Assembly (NCBI GenBank): GCA_000433095.1
Contig: HF991466.1
Location: forward strand, 1 to 49,978
Direction: 5' to 3'
DNA: 49,978 bases
From: Clostridium sp. CAG:967
GTDB taxonomy: Bacteria; Cyanobacteriota; Vampirovibrionia; Gastranaerophilales; Gastranaerophilaceae
A program made the position numbers and the translations under genes. The notes below the pieces were generated by a model, which was given only the letters and a program-made list of their open reading frames with translations, was not told the DNA's origin and made no database searches. Shown one piece after another: positions 25,701 through 32,810 of the stretch (positions are counted from its first letter, which is position 1; each line of letters begins with the position of its first letter).

Positions 25701-26170
25701 TTCGCAGATGAATTAATATGATTATCTTTTATTACTGAATTTTCAATATCAACTTCACCTTTGTATGAGTAGTTTGAATTATATATAAAACTTCCGTTTT
25801 GTGAAGTTGATTGGAAATCTTTTACGGAGCCCTTTTCTGTAATATTGTAATACTGAATATTCCCGTTTTCATCCAGCTTAATCACAGAATCTTCAGTGGG
25901 AGTATCTGTTTTAGTGAGATTAAATCCCCCGGCATTCTTCAAATTAATTTTGGTTACTCCGCTTTGAATCTGAAGACCGCTAAAACCATTACCGTTTATC
26001 GAATGACCATTACCGTTTATATTTACATTAACAGGAGCACTGCCAATATTTCCACTTGCATTATAGTCAGAACTAAGGTTTACGTCCCCGAAAAAATCCA
26101 TTCCGAAAACATAGTTGTTAAATAATGCTGCAAAAACAAAAGCTGCTGCAAGCTTATACATATTCTTCAT
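22754..26170 (-). CDS. PMP-like autotransporter (type Va secretion)
   Basis: A 1138-residue outer-membrane autotransporter. Order: a signal peptide (MKNMYKLAAAFVFAALFNNYVFG), then a right-handed beta-helix passenger to about residue 600 built from repeats pairing GGAIY/GGAVY with F-x-x-N (e.g. SVFENNKV, SVFKNNSA). This is the motif pair of chlamydial polymorphic outer-membrane proteins. A linker follows with an Asn/Gly-rich hinge (NNGGNNGGNSG) near 795. A C-terminal autotransporter barrel of about 270 residues starts at GTWVRPFAAYD. The barrel ends with FRYLFGHESKSQEVI, so the usual terminal aromatic is followed by an extra tail. Surface adhesin or polymorphic antigen is the likely role. GGAAG precedes the ATG; terminator at 22727-22748. 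Confidence 0.85.
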   Translation of the reverse strand: MKNMYKLAAAFVFAALFNNYVFGMDFFGDVNLSSDYNASGNIGSAPVNVNINGNGHSINGNGFSGLQIQSGVTKINLKNAGGFNLTKTDTPTEDSVIKLDENGNIQYYNITEKGSVKDFQSTSQNGSFIYNSNYSYKGEVDIENSVIKDNHINSSAKNSGGAIYNYIKGGDFSIKNSYITGNGIETDVSGGTISGGAIYNYISRDETGIFNVIDTFITDNKINAPNSINVYGGAIFTENSNLNMQNSYLGNNSVTGYNTQGGALFLEGMTASHTINKSVFENNKVVASNSGGGGAVYANNGNLTVNNSLFLSNKVETVSGNNNGGAISKAGGDNFTVINSVFENNSIEATNAARIYGGAIYAGAKENVIKNSVFKNNSAVNNTTSSGMQIAGGAIYLSKDTLKIDNSVFDSNKAISNQWSYGGAIGTSVSGNTYSEINNSTFINNIAESSAASSFGANGGAVFVYNNSVANINNSVFNGNIAKSAAENAYQKFGGGAVYVSNNSTVTIADSSFTDNKAIGNFAYGGAILNSGNNATLNIIADKKDVVFTGNQSGIDENSLTSNAIHNDKGIINLNAGDSKIIFNDRITSTNSEGVININNAGDWDNADNAQTPDGNKIPVSAPVGGTIVLNNNMNDYKGGVNLYGGTIAVGADGTFFEKASSFNVNGVSNLDLANGVVRDYNLGNLNLNADLNTAIDIDLLQQKADNIMVDTLTVNNDAKININRVNVTADANAETAKVVITEDKNLQEIITLDTSATTALGKIFKYNVDYDTDSATMSFLRSGIINNGGNNGGNSGRPSYNDLNPAVMVGAVAAQLGGYMGMLDTYNNAFNNMDMRMLNPSSIRAVQKLVNSYAISDTERDEGRTYFDNETNSSGTWVRPFAAYDTVGLKNGPKVNNFSYGTFIGGDTAVHSFNNGAEGVLSAHVSYLGSHQNFASNSIYQNGGNLGVTGTFYKGNFFSGLSINAGASVAEASTRYGNENFPMLMAGIANKTGYNIEFKEGRFIIQPSLLLSYTFVNTFDYTNAAGVKISGDPLHAIQISPNVRFALNTRNNWQPYLTAGMNWNIMNDSEFKANMTSLPDLSMKPYVQYGLGIQRTVNDNFTAYGQVLLRNGGRNGIAANAGFRYLFGHESKSQEVI

Positions 26171-26292
26171 TCATTACTTCCTTTTTTCAGCTGTTAATCT
26201 ATAAAATTATATATAAATTTATTAATATTCTCAATATTAAAATTTGCTATATATATGAAAATTTAACAAATCTTATATTTTTATATAATAAA

Positions 26293-26313
26293 AAAAGGGT
26301 TTAGAACCCTTTT
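26293..26313 (-). terminator. tRNA-Lys terminator
   Basis: AAAAGGGTT / AACCCTTTT stem, 3-base loop, T-run on the minus strand. Confidence 0.8.
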
Positions 26314-26323
26314 CGTAAAAATA

Positions 26324-26396
26324 TGCGCTTGGCGCGATTCGAACGCGCGACCTATCCCTTAAAAGGGGAGTGCTCTACCAGCTGAGCTACAAGCGC
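26324..26396 (-). tRNA. tRNA-Lys (anticodon UUU)
   Basis: 73 bases. Acceptor GCGCTTG / CAAGCGC pairs fully; discriminator A; CCA not encoded. D-arm GCTC...GAGC and T-arm GCGCG-TTCGAAT-CGCGC are canonical. Anticodon loop CTTTTAA gives UUU. Promoter: TTGACA (26456-26461), 17-bp spacer, TAAGAT (26433-26438) on the minus strand. Confidence 0.96.
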
Positions 26397-26500
26397 AAAT
26401 CTTAATTGCTATTAATTTTCGCCAGTGAGATTATCTTAGCAAGAACAAATTTTATTGTCAACAGTTTTTTTCTTAAAAATTTAAAAATTTTTTTCATCTA

Positions 26501-26530
26501 TTGTAATAATTTATTCAGATATGATAAAAT
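26501..26530 (+). promoter_or_regulatory. Promoter placing transcript start at the ATG
   Basis: TTGTAA (26501-26506), 18-bp spacer, TAAAAT (26525-26530); the ATG at 26537 is 6 bases further. Confidence 0.5.
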
Positions 26531-26536
26531 ATTGGA

Positions 26537-27445
26537 ATGATAAGTCAGGAAAAATTCAGAGAGCAGTATTACAGTTATTTCGAAAACAAAATTCTTCCTC
26601 AAATTCAAACTATGGAAATTTACAGGAAGAAAACTGTATTAAAAGTTGTAGGGATTTCTTTGCTTTTCCTAATGCTGGGTGTAATCTTTTCTTATATATT
26701 TATTCTGCTCATGCTTAAACTTGAATACAATTTTATATTATGGCCGCTAATTTTATTCTTAATGTATGCATGCTTAATACAAAGTATAGTTACGGTAATA
26801 ATAACCTCAAGAGAGTATCTCTTAAAATTACAAGATGAAGTTTTACCGCTATTTTTTCCGGTAGTTGCTAACTATAAAAACTGGCCTAAAAATTTCAGTA
26901 TAGCTACAGTGTTGGATTCCGAACTATTTCCTAATTTTGATACTCAGGAAGATATAAGAAGCTTTTTTGGTTTCTACAATAAAACAAATATTATAATAAG
27001 TGATACAAAACTTACACTGCCGCTTAAAATTCAGAACAAACCAAACCTTTTTAGAGGTGTGACTATTCAGCTTGAACTTGAAAAATCTTTTAATAACCAT
27101 GTTATTTTGATTTCTAAAAACGAACATAAATATAACAGATATTATCAGGTAAAACCAAAAGTTTCCGAGCTTAATCAATACCTGTACACTTTTGCTAAAA
27201 ACCGCCGGAACATTGATTTTATTAATCAGGACTTCTGGGAAGCAATAAAAGAACTTGGAGCAGCATACACTGCAAAAGGCTTTAGCATGTCTATTAAAGA
27301 TAATATCATATTAATTGCTATTCGCTCCAAAAGACCGTTGCAATTCGGATTTTTATTCAAATCGCTTACCAGAGCAAAAAATTACGATGACCTGATTAAC
27401 AAGTTCATCGTAATTTATAATTTAGTCGACATTTTAAACAAATAA
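26537..27445 (+). CDS. DUF3137-like membrane protein
   Basis: A 302-residue protein with two membrane helices (about residues 33-60 and 68-90) after a short charged N-terminus (EKFREQYYSYFENKILP), then a soluble domain. The pattern fits the DUF3137 family, e.g. SFFGFYNKTNIIISD, FRGVTIQLELEKSF and VILISKNEH, whose function is unknown. The start at 26537 is chosen over an overlapping ORF from 26521 in another frame because it gives this full-length protein. No Shine-Dalgarno site; the mRNA is probably leaderless. The gene ends 6 bases from the convergent GT5 gene. Confidence 0.68.
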   Translation: MISQEKFREQYYSYFENKILPQIQTMEIYRKKTVLKVVGISLLFLMLGVIFSYIFILLMLKLEYNFILWPLILFLMYACLIQSIVTVIITSREYLLKLQDEVLPLFFPVVANYKNWPKNFSIATVLDSELFPNFDTQEDIRSFFGFYNKTNIIISDTKLTLPLKIQNKPNLFRGVTIQLELEKSFNNHVILISKNEHKYNRYYQVKPKVSELNQYLYTFAKNRRNIDFINQDFWEAIKELGAAYTAKGFSMSIKDNIILIAIRSKRPLQFGFLFKSLTRAKNYDDLINKFIVIYNLVDILNK

Positions 27446-27451
27446 TTTATA

Positions 27452-30400
27452 TTATTTTGTTACAGCTTGTTTCTGTTCGTTTCCTAATGCAAATTGATCT
27501 GGTTTTTTGAACGGAATTGTTGTTGAAGCTGTTTGTGACGTTGATGCGACAGGAGTTGATACTGTTGTTTGTGCTGCCGCAGGAGTTTGAGCTGCTGCAT
27601 CAGATTTTATCTCTGTATTAACAGCGTTCTCGTCTTTTTTCTTATCTTTTTTCAAGTATACATAAGCTGCACTTCCTGCTGCTGCAATACCGATACCTGC
27701 TCCGATAAGAATTTTTGTCCATCTGTTTCTTACTTTTTGTGCACCGTCTTTCAATGCATCAGCAATACCGAATTTGTCACCGACTAAACGTTTCAATTTT
27801 TCGAAGCTTCTTGCATTCATTCCTTTATCTACTTCAAATACTTCTGTCATATAACGTTCGTTTGCTGATTTACCGCCGTTGTATGCGTTGTTATTGTGCC
27901 AATCGATTTTCTGGTTGAGTGCATCTTTAACCATTTCGGCATATTTAGAAAGTTTTCCTTCTTCTGCTGCAAGATTATAGTCTTTAGTTGCAGCAGTAAC
28001 ACAATCTTTTAACTCAAGCGCATTTGCTTTCATTCTTGCATTGTCAATAATGTTGCCTAATTCTGCACCTGATTTACCGGCTGTTAATTCTGCAGGAATA
28101 TTCAATTCTGAAGGATTAATCAGGTAAGGATGTTTAGTTAAATATCCTCTTGTTGCAGTAATAAAGTCAGGAGCACCGCCTGTATTGTTGGAAATTACAG
28201 GAGTACCGGCAGCAAATGATTCAAGAGGTGTAATACCGCAAGGTTCAAATCTGGATGTAAATATAGAGTATGTAGCACATCCTACCAATCTGTTAGGGAA
28301 GAAACCGTTAACATAACAAGCATTTCCTTTATATATACCACCGTCAAGAGTTTCAATTTGTTTGATTATATCTTTTACCCACTCGTAATCTCTTGCGCCG
28401 TCTTCCCAAATACCTGCACCTGCAATAAATTTGGTATGTTTTTTAACTTCTTTATCAACATTCGGATCTTTCAAGAATTCAAGGAAAGATTGGAAGGTAG
28501 ACGGATATCCTTTTTGAGGATCAGGACGTCCCCAACCCATAAATAACATATCGCCTTCTTCATATTTAGACAGGCTACCTATGATGCTTGCACCTTTTTT
28601 AATTTGCGCATCACTGAAGAACATTTTTGTAATACCCTGAGAACCGCCCATTTCATAAGCATTTCCCACTGTATTCAAGAACCATTTAGTGTTAGCTTTT
28701 TTAGCGCTCATTACTTCTGAAAGGTTATCTGAAACCAATTTGCCCGCATCATCAAATACAGGTTTGTATTTATAAGTAGTAAACCCTTCTTTCTTCATTG
28801 TTAAACCGTTCATTTCACCATTCTGGCAGAAATTAGCCTCCGGATCATCCAATTTTAAGTTGGCAGGAGTATTTCCGTTTGTAATATCAATAGTTTTGAT
28901 TTTCGCTAATTTTGTTGTCATAAATTGAGCAATATCAGGTGTTTCTAATGATTTCATTTCTTTACCGTAGTTAACGGATACAGTACCTGCACTCATATTT
29001 TTCGGGTTAATTCTTGTACCGGCAACAGGTGTCATTGAAATATTAAATGTACGTAAATCTTTGGTTGTATCAACATAATCATCAAGGAAGTTTTCCATAA
29101 ACGGTCTTAAGATTTGATTAGCAAATCTTTTTTCTTCATCAGAAGCACTTACCCAATTCTTTTCGATATTTCTGAGTGTACCGATTTGTTTATGTTTATT
29201 AAGCAACTTAACGTCTTCTTCTCTGGCAACCATTCTGAAGAATTCAAACGGATTGCTTTCTGCACCTTGATAATCACGACCAGGGTTGTGGAATGTACCA
29301 TGAATTTTCAAACCGTTATAATATTCATTGCCAAAATGAGAAGCATCAGCAATAGAGTTCATTGTAATGAAAGCCGGTCTGTCATGCAGCCACCAGTTAG
29401 CAGGGTTGTAATTACCATGAGCTTCTGTGTTTAATTTAGGCATTAATTCAACTAAAGCTCTGTTGTTATCAGCATAAGCAAGGTTTGTGCTGACAACCTT
29501 CATTCCGTTAACCCCCTGAGTTCCATATGAGCCGTACGAACCATAAGAACCGTATGTTCCGTAAGAGCCGTAAGTGCCGTATGCATTGCCACCCACACCG
29601 TAAGCGTTTTCAAATCTTGCTAATTCTTTAGTGTGTACGAAGTATACAGAGTTTCTTTCAGCAACTTCAGGAGCTGCTTTTGCTTTTATGTCTTTGATAT
29701 AGTCTATAACTTCTTTTGTTTCTAATTTTTCTTTGTATTTTTGATTAATTTCCGCATTATCTTTTAATCTTTTTTGAACTTCTTTTTTGATTTCTGCTTC
29801 AACTTTTCTGGTCTCAGTTTTGATATCAGCTGTATCAATAAACACATTCGGTTTATTTTTACGAATAATTTCAGCTTCTTTTTGCATTAATTCTGTAGAT
29901 GCTTTATCTTTCTCTGCTGCTGCTGCAAGTTTATCTTTGAAAGCTTCTCTAACTTCGGCTTCTGTAGGTTTTATGTAAGGCTCTTTAATTTCAGCTAATA
30001 AATTACTTTTATAATTATCAATTGCTACATCTACAGAATCTTTAATATCTACAGCTCTGAACAATCTGTAAGGCACAGTTTCTACCTGATCAATAGCATT
30101 TGCAGCAGGGCGCTTAAATGAGCCTTGAACACCTGTATCTTCAAGTCTTACAAATTTATGCATTCCTTGATTATCAGGTTTCAACTGTATTGCATAAGAA
30201 AGTTCTTCACCTTCTGCAAGTTTAACTCTTTTAGCAACATCTGCAAGTGTTTCATTCTGATCCGCTGCTATAAAACTGTCAGCTTTATAACTGTCAATAA
30301 TTTTACCGTTAGCATCTTTTCTAAGTTTTACAACTTTGATACCGCCATCAGCATTATCATAACTGTGATAAGGAGAAAAGTCTCTTACATCTGCATTTTC

Positions 30401-30673
30401 ATGCAATCTCCAGCTTACCGGAGCTTCATAAGAAACAACACCTAAACCGCCTGAGTTATAATTGCTTATATTATATCTTTTATTTTCAGGAGCATAAGAT
30501 ACAAATTGGTGGATATTTTTATCTGCACCGCTAAAACTTATATGAACGCCTGGGAAAGCTGCCCCCCCCCCGTTATTTACCGACAACGGCATGACTGAAT
30601 TTGAAGCTTCTGCTTTACTGCTTCTTTTAGTTTGACTTGCCTGATACTGAGGCATAATTGAATAAACACGCAT
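27452..30673 (-). CDS. Giant GT5 (glycogen/starch synthase-like) glycosyltransferase with membrane anchor
   Basis: A 1073-residue protein, twice the usual GT5 length. GT5 landmarks remain in order: SGGLGVVSYEAPVSW near 75-89, followed by DVRDFSPYH (compare KxGGLGDV...DVRvilPyY); FHNPGRDYQG near 455 (compare THNxxYQG); and the C-terminal SIFTSRFEPCGITPLESFAAG near 805-825 with NNTGGAPDFI. The Lys and Asp of the N-terminal motif are replaced, so activity is uncertain. Insertions include a coiled Lys/Glu region (about 225-330), a YGS/YGT tandem repeat (about 368-390), and a C-terminal membrane helix (ILIGAGIGIAAAGSAAYVYL) with a Thr/Ala-rich tail. HISFSGAD lies near residue 48. A G10 tract sits in codons 35-38 and is in frame as read. 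AGGTG precedes the ATG. Confidence 0.75.
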   Translation of the reverse strand: MRVYSIMPQYQASQTKRSSKAEASNSVMPLSVNNGGGAAFPGVHISFSGADKNIHQFVSYAPENKRYNISNYNSGGLGVVSYEAPVSWRLHENADVRDFSPYHSYDNADGGIKVVKLRKDANGKIIDSYKADSFIAADQNETLADVAKRVKLAEGEELSYAIQLKPDNQGMHKFVRLEDTGVQGSFKRPAANAIDQVETVPYRLFRAVDIKDSVDVAIDNYKSNLLAEIKEPYIKPTEAEVREAFKDKLAAAAEKDKASTELMQKEAEIIRKNKPNVFIDTADIKTETRKVEAEIKKEVQKRLKDNAEINQKYKEKLETKEVIDYIKDIKAKAAPEVAERNSVYFVHTKELARFENAYGVGGNAYGTYGSYGTYGSYGSYGSYGTQGVNGMKVVSTNLAYADNNRALVELMPKLNTEAHGNYNPANWWLHDRPAFITMNSIADASHFGNEYYNGLKIHGTFHNPGRDYQGAESNPFEFFRMVAREEDVKLLNKHKQIGTLRNIEKNWVSASDEEKRFANQILRPFMENFLDDYVDTTKDLRTFNISMTPVAGTRINPKNMSAGTVSVNYGKEMKSLETPDIAQFMTTKLAKIKTIDITNGNTPANLKLDDPEANFCQNGEMNGLTMKKEGFTTYKYKPVFDDAGKLVSDNLSEVMSAKKANTKWFLNTVGNAYEMGGSQGITKMFFSDAQIKKGASIIGSLSKYEEGDMLFMGWGRPDPQKGYPSTFQSFLEFLKDPNVDKEVKKHTKFIAGAGIWEDGARDYEWVKDIIKQIETLDGGIYKGNACYVNGFFPNRLVGCATYSIFTSRFEPCGITPLESFAAGTPVISNNTGGAPDFITATRGYLTKHPYLINPSELNIPAELTAGKSGAELGNIIDNARMKANALELKDCVTAATKDYNLAAEEGKLSKYAEMVKDALNQKIDWHNNNAYNGGKSANERYMTEVFEVDKGMNARSFEKLKRLVGDKFGIADALKDGAQKVRNRWTKILIGAGIGIAAAGSAAYVYLKKDKKKDENAVNTEIKSDAAAQTPAAAQTTVSTPVASTSQTASTTIPFKKPDQFALGNEQKQAVTK
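29521..29586 (-). repeat. 9-bp coding microrepeat (YGS/YGT units)
   Basis: Tandem 9-base units of Tyr-Gly-Ser/Thr codons encode YGTYGSYGTYGSYGSYGSYG inside the GT5 gene. Units differ at synonymous positions, so the array is not freshly expanded. Confidence 0.75.
30562..30571 (-). repeat. G10 homopolymer (C10 on plus strand) in GT5 gene
   Basis: Ten G on the coding strand encode Gly-Gly-Gly and the first base of Ala, at codons 35-38. In frame with the upstream ATG as read. The same length and flanks (gC10g) as the prepilin tract at 20662. Confidence 0.9.
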
Positions 30674-30886
30674 ATTTGCACCTACATCCCATTTATAATA
30701 TATATACTACGTCGTGAATTTTTGCAGAAAATCCTTTCTGCTTCTATAGTAAAATGCTGACATGATTTTTTTCAACACCAACTTGCTAATTTATTAAGAA
30801 ATATTAAGTAAAGTTTTTTTTAATAATTAGAGTTTTTTTATCGCATTTCAAGTAAAATTAGAGAAACAGTTTGAAAAAGGTGAAAG

Positions 30887-32167
30887 ATGGACAGATTTTT
30901 TGGAGTATTTGGAATTTTACTTATATTTGGGATAGCTTTTTTGATGTCTAATAACAGAAAAGCAATTAATTATAAAACAGTAGGAACAGGATTTTTACTA
31001 CAGGTGCTGCTTGCTGTATTTATATTTAAAGTACCTTTAGGCAGGGCAATATTTTTTAATATAGGTTTATTTATCCAAAAAGTTCTGGAATTTGCAAAAG
31101 AAGGCGGGGCATTTGTTTTCGGACCTTTAATGAATGAGGATAAATTTTCATCAGTATTTGGAGCAGGAGCACAGGTATTTGCACTCCAACTGATTGCTTC
31201 TCTAATTTTTATGATGATTTTAGTTAATATTTTATATTATTACGGAATTATGCAAAGAATTGTTCCGGTATTCGGTAAAGCTATGAATAAACTTATGTCA
31301 GTCAGCGGAGCCGAAGCGCTTTCAAACGTTGCAAGCGCATTTGTAGGACAAATTGCAGCACAAATTATGATAAGACCTTACCTTGCAAAACTTACCCGTT
31401 CAGAGCTTTTGGCTTCTATGGCAGGAAGTATGGCATGTATTTCCGGAGCTACAATGCCGATTTACATAGGCATGGGAATTCCCGCACAATACCTGCTTGC
31501 AGCATCCGTAATGGCTGCACCGGGTGCACTTGTCATTTCAAAAATCGTTTATCCGGAAACAGCAACACCGGAAACAAGTGAAGATATAAAAATAACATAC
31601 AGCAAAAGAAGAAAGCCCTACATAAATGTTTTTGATGCCATTTCTGCAGGAGCTTCAGAAGGAATGAAAGTTGCCATAAATGTTGTTGCCATGATTTTAG
31701 CACTCGTTGCACTGGTTGCTATGATTGACTGGATTCTTGGAAGTGCAGGAGTGTTTATAGTTAAATATTTGCATATAAACTTTGCTTCATTTGATTTAAA
31801 TCATTTATCTTTAAAATTAATACTCGGCAAAATATTCTCAGTATTTGCATACTTTATGGGAGTTCCATTAAAAGAAGCTACAACTGTAGGAAGCTTAATG
31901 GGTACTAAACTGGTTCTTAATGAAATGGTTGCATATTTTGATTTAACCAATCTTCCAAATCAGCTGTCACCAAAAAGCTTTTTGATTGCAAGTTTTGCAT
32001 TATGCAGTTTTGGTAATTTCGGATCGATTGCAATACAATTGGGCGGTATTGGCGAACTTGCTCCAAACCAGAGAAAAAATCTTGCAAGACTTGGTGTAAG
32101 AGCTCTGATTTGCGGAACGTTAACATGTTATATGTCAGCTGCAATCGTCGGGGTACTGTTTAACTGA
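30887..32167 (+). CDS. Concentrative nucleoside transporter (CNT/NupC family)
   Basis: A 426-residue inner-membrane cation-coupled nucleoside importer. Hydrophobic helices run throughout. Family motifs: GAGAQVFALQ near residue 98, VNILYYYGIMQRIV near 114, SVSGAEALSNVASAFVGQIAAQIMIRPYL near 138-166 (the nucleoside-binding GxxEsxxxxxxxFxGQ motif region), ISGATMPIYIGMGIP, and the C-terminal SFALCSFGNFGSIAIQLGG. Length fits bacterial NupC. AAAGGTGAAAG precedes the ATG. The substrate is a nucleoside, specificity unknown. It ends 2 bases from the convergent zinc-ribbon gene. Confidence 0.92.
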   Translation: MDRFFGVFGILLIFGIAFLMSNNRKAINYKTVGTGFLLQVLLAVFIFKVPLGRAIFFNIGLFIQKVLEFAKEGGAFVFGPLMNEDKFSSVFGAGAQVFALQLIASLIFMMILVNILYYYGIMQRIVPVFGKAMNKLMSVSGAEALSNVASAFVGQIAAQIMIRPYLAKLTRSELLASMAGSMACISGATMPIYIGMGIPAQYLLAASVMAAPGALVISKIVYPETATPETSEDIKITYSKRRKPYINVFDAISAGASEGMKVAINVVAMILALVALVAMIDWILGSAGVFIVKYLHINFASFDLNHLSLKLILGKIFSVFAYFMGVPLKEATTVGSLMGTKLVLNEMVAYFDLTNLPNQLSPKSFLIASFALCSFGNFGSIAIQLGGIGELAPNQRKNLARLGVRALICGTLTCYMSAAIVGVLFN

Positions 32168-32169
32168 TA

Positions 32170-32475
32170 CTATTTAGGTAAATGTTTTTGCCAGTCACTG
32201 TCAAGGTTTTGTATAAACCTGTGTGCTTCAATAACATCATCATAGTTAATAGGTTCAGGACCTTCCTGTACCTCTAAAGGTTCATAGTTTTTAACGTCAA
32301 TATCGGAGAAACCTAAAAAAGCAACACCGAAATTTTTACCGCAATGTTTGCACACAAGACTTATTACGGTTAAACCTTCTTCTTCTCTTTTTATTATAAC
32401 CGAATCTTCATCAAAGCTGTTCTTGCAATGAGAGCAGCAAAGATTACTAAACAGTTTTTCTATTTTCTTTTTCAT
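32170..32475 (-). CDS. Small zinc-ribbon protein
   Basis: A 101-residue protein with two Cys pairs, CSHC near residues 14-17 and CKHC near 42-45, spaced as a zinc ribbon, then an acidic C-terminal half (EPLEVQEGPEPINYDDVIEA). No family recognised beyond that. GAGG precedes the ATG. Confidence 0.65.
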   Translation of the reverse strand: MKKKIEKLFSNLCCSHCKNSFDEDSVIIKREEEGLTVISLVCKHCGKNFGVAFLGFSDIDVKNYEPLEVQEGPEPINYDDVIEAHRFIQNLDSDWQKHLPK

Positions 32476-32553
32476 AAAGTCCTCATTAATATTATAGTTT
32501 AAATTTTATTAAAAAATGTTAATTTTTCTTCAAGCATGGGTATAATATAATTG

Positions 32554-32585
32554 TAGCGAATTGTATATGTCGTTTTTGTTCGCTA
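32554..32585 (+). promoter_or_regulatory. Inverted repeat in leader of 31-residue peptide gene
   Basis: TAGCGAA / TTCGCTA perfect 7-bp arms separated by 18 bases, between a TATAAT at about 32541 and the AGGAG ribosome site. It is a possible 5' UTR stem-loop or operator. Confidence 0.4.
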
Positions 32586-32610
32586 AAGCTATCAAGATAG
32601 GAGTGTTATC

Positions 32611-32706
32611 ATGGAAGCTATCAATTTAATTCTATTCGGATTTATTGTGTACACAGCATTAATCGTAGTGCCAAGCATCTGGGAAGAATTAACAACCGAA
32701 GGATAA
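32611..32706 (+). CDS. 31-residue single-pass membrane micro-protein
   Basis: A short ORF with TAGGAG 7 bases upstream of its ATG and a TATAAT promoter element about 65 bases upstream. The peptide has one hydrophobic helix (residues about 5-22, LILFGFIVYTALIVVP) and an acidic end (WEELTTEG). Its shape resembles accessory subunits of membrane complexes (the CydX/KdpF type), but I recognise no specific family. It stands alone between a zinc-ribbon gene and bioA, both on the opposite strand. No strong terminator is seen downstream. Confidence 0.6.
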   Translation: MEAINLILFGFIVYTALIVVPSIWEELTTEG

Positions 32707-32810
32707 AATCCTTTAAAATTTAAGACGAATTTAATCAGTGAGAGTTCCTTTTTTTCGCAAAAAAACTTGAGAGTGTGTAGGTATCTGAATTAAGAAGTGT
32801 AAAAATTACG

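Larger units (their letters stand above)
26171..26536. other. Intergenic region with tRNA-Lys
   Basis: Holds the AT-rich promoter region of the autotransporter, a terminator (26293-26313), tRNA-Lys (26324-26396), its promoter (26433-26461, minus) and the leaderless promoter of the 26537 gene. No further ORF recognised. Confidence 0.6.

Noticed and set aside
5490..26396. tRNA genes as integration sites for mobile elements
   Set aside because: No integrase, no duplicated tRNA 3' end and no change in composition next to any of the three tRNAs.
26521..26718. ORF starting at 26521
   Set aside because: Its ATG is within the -10 region and it overlaps, out of frame, the full-length DUF3137-like gene.
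32747..32767. T-run / A-run inverted repeat after the 31-residue peptide gene as a terminator
   Set aside because: The stem would be almost only A-U pairs and has no G/C core, so it is too weak to call.
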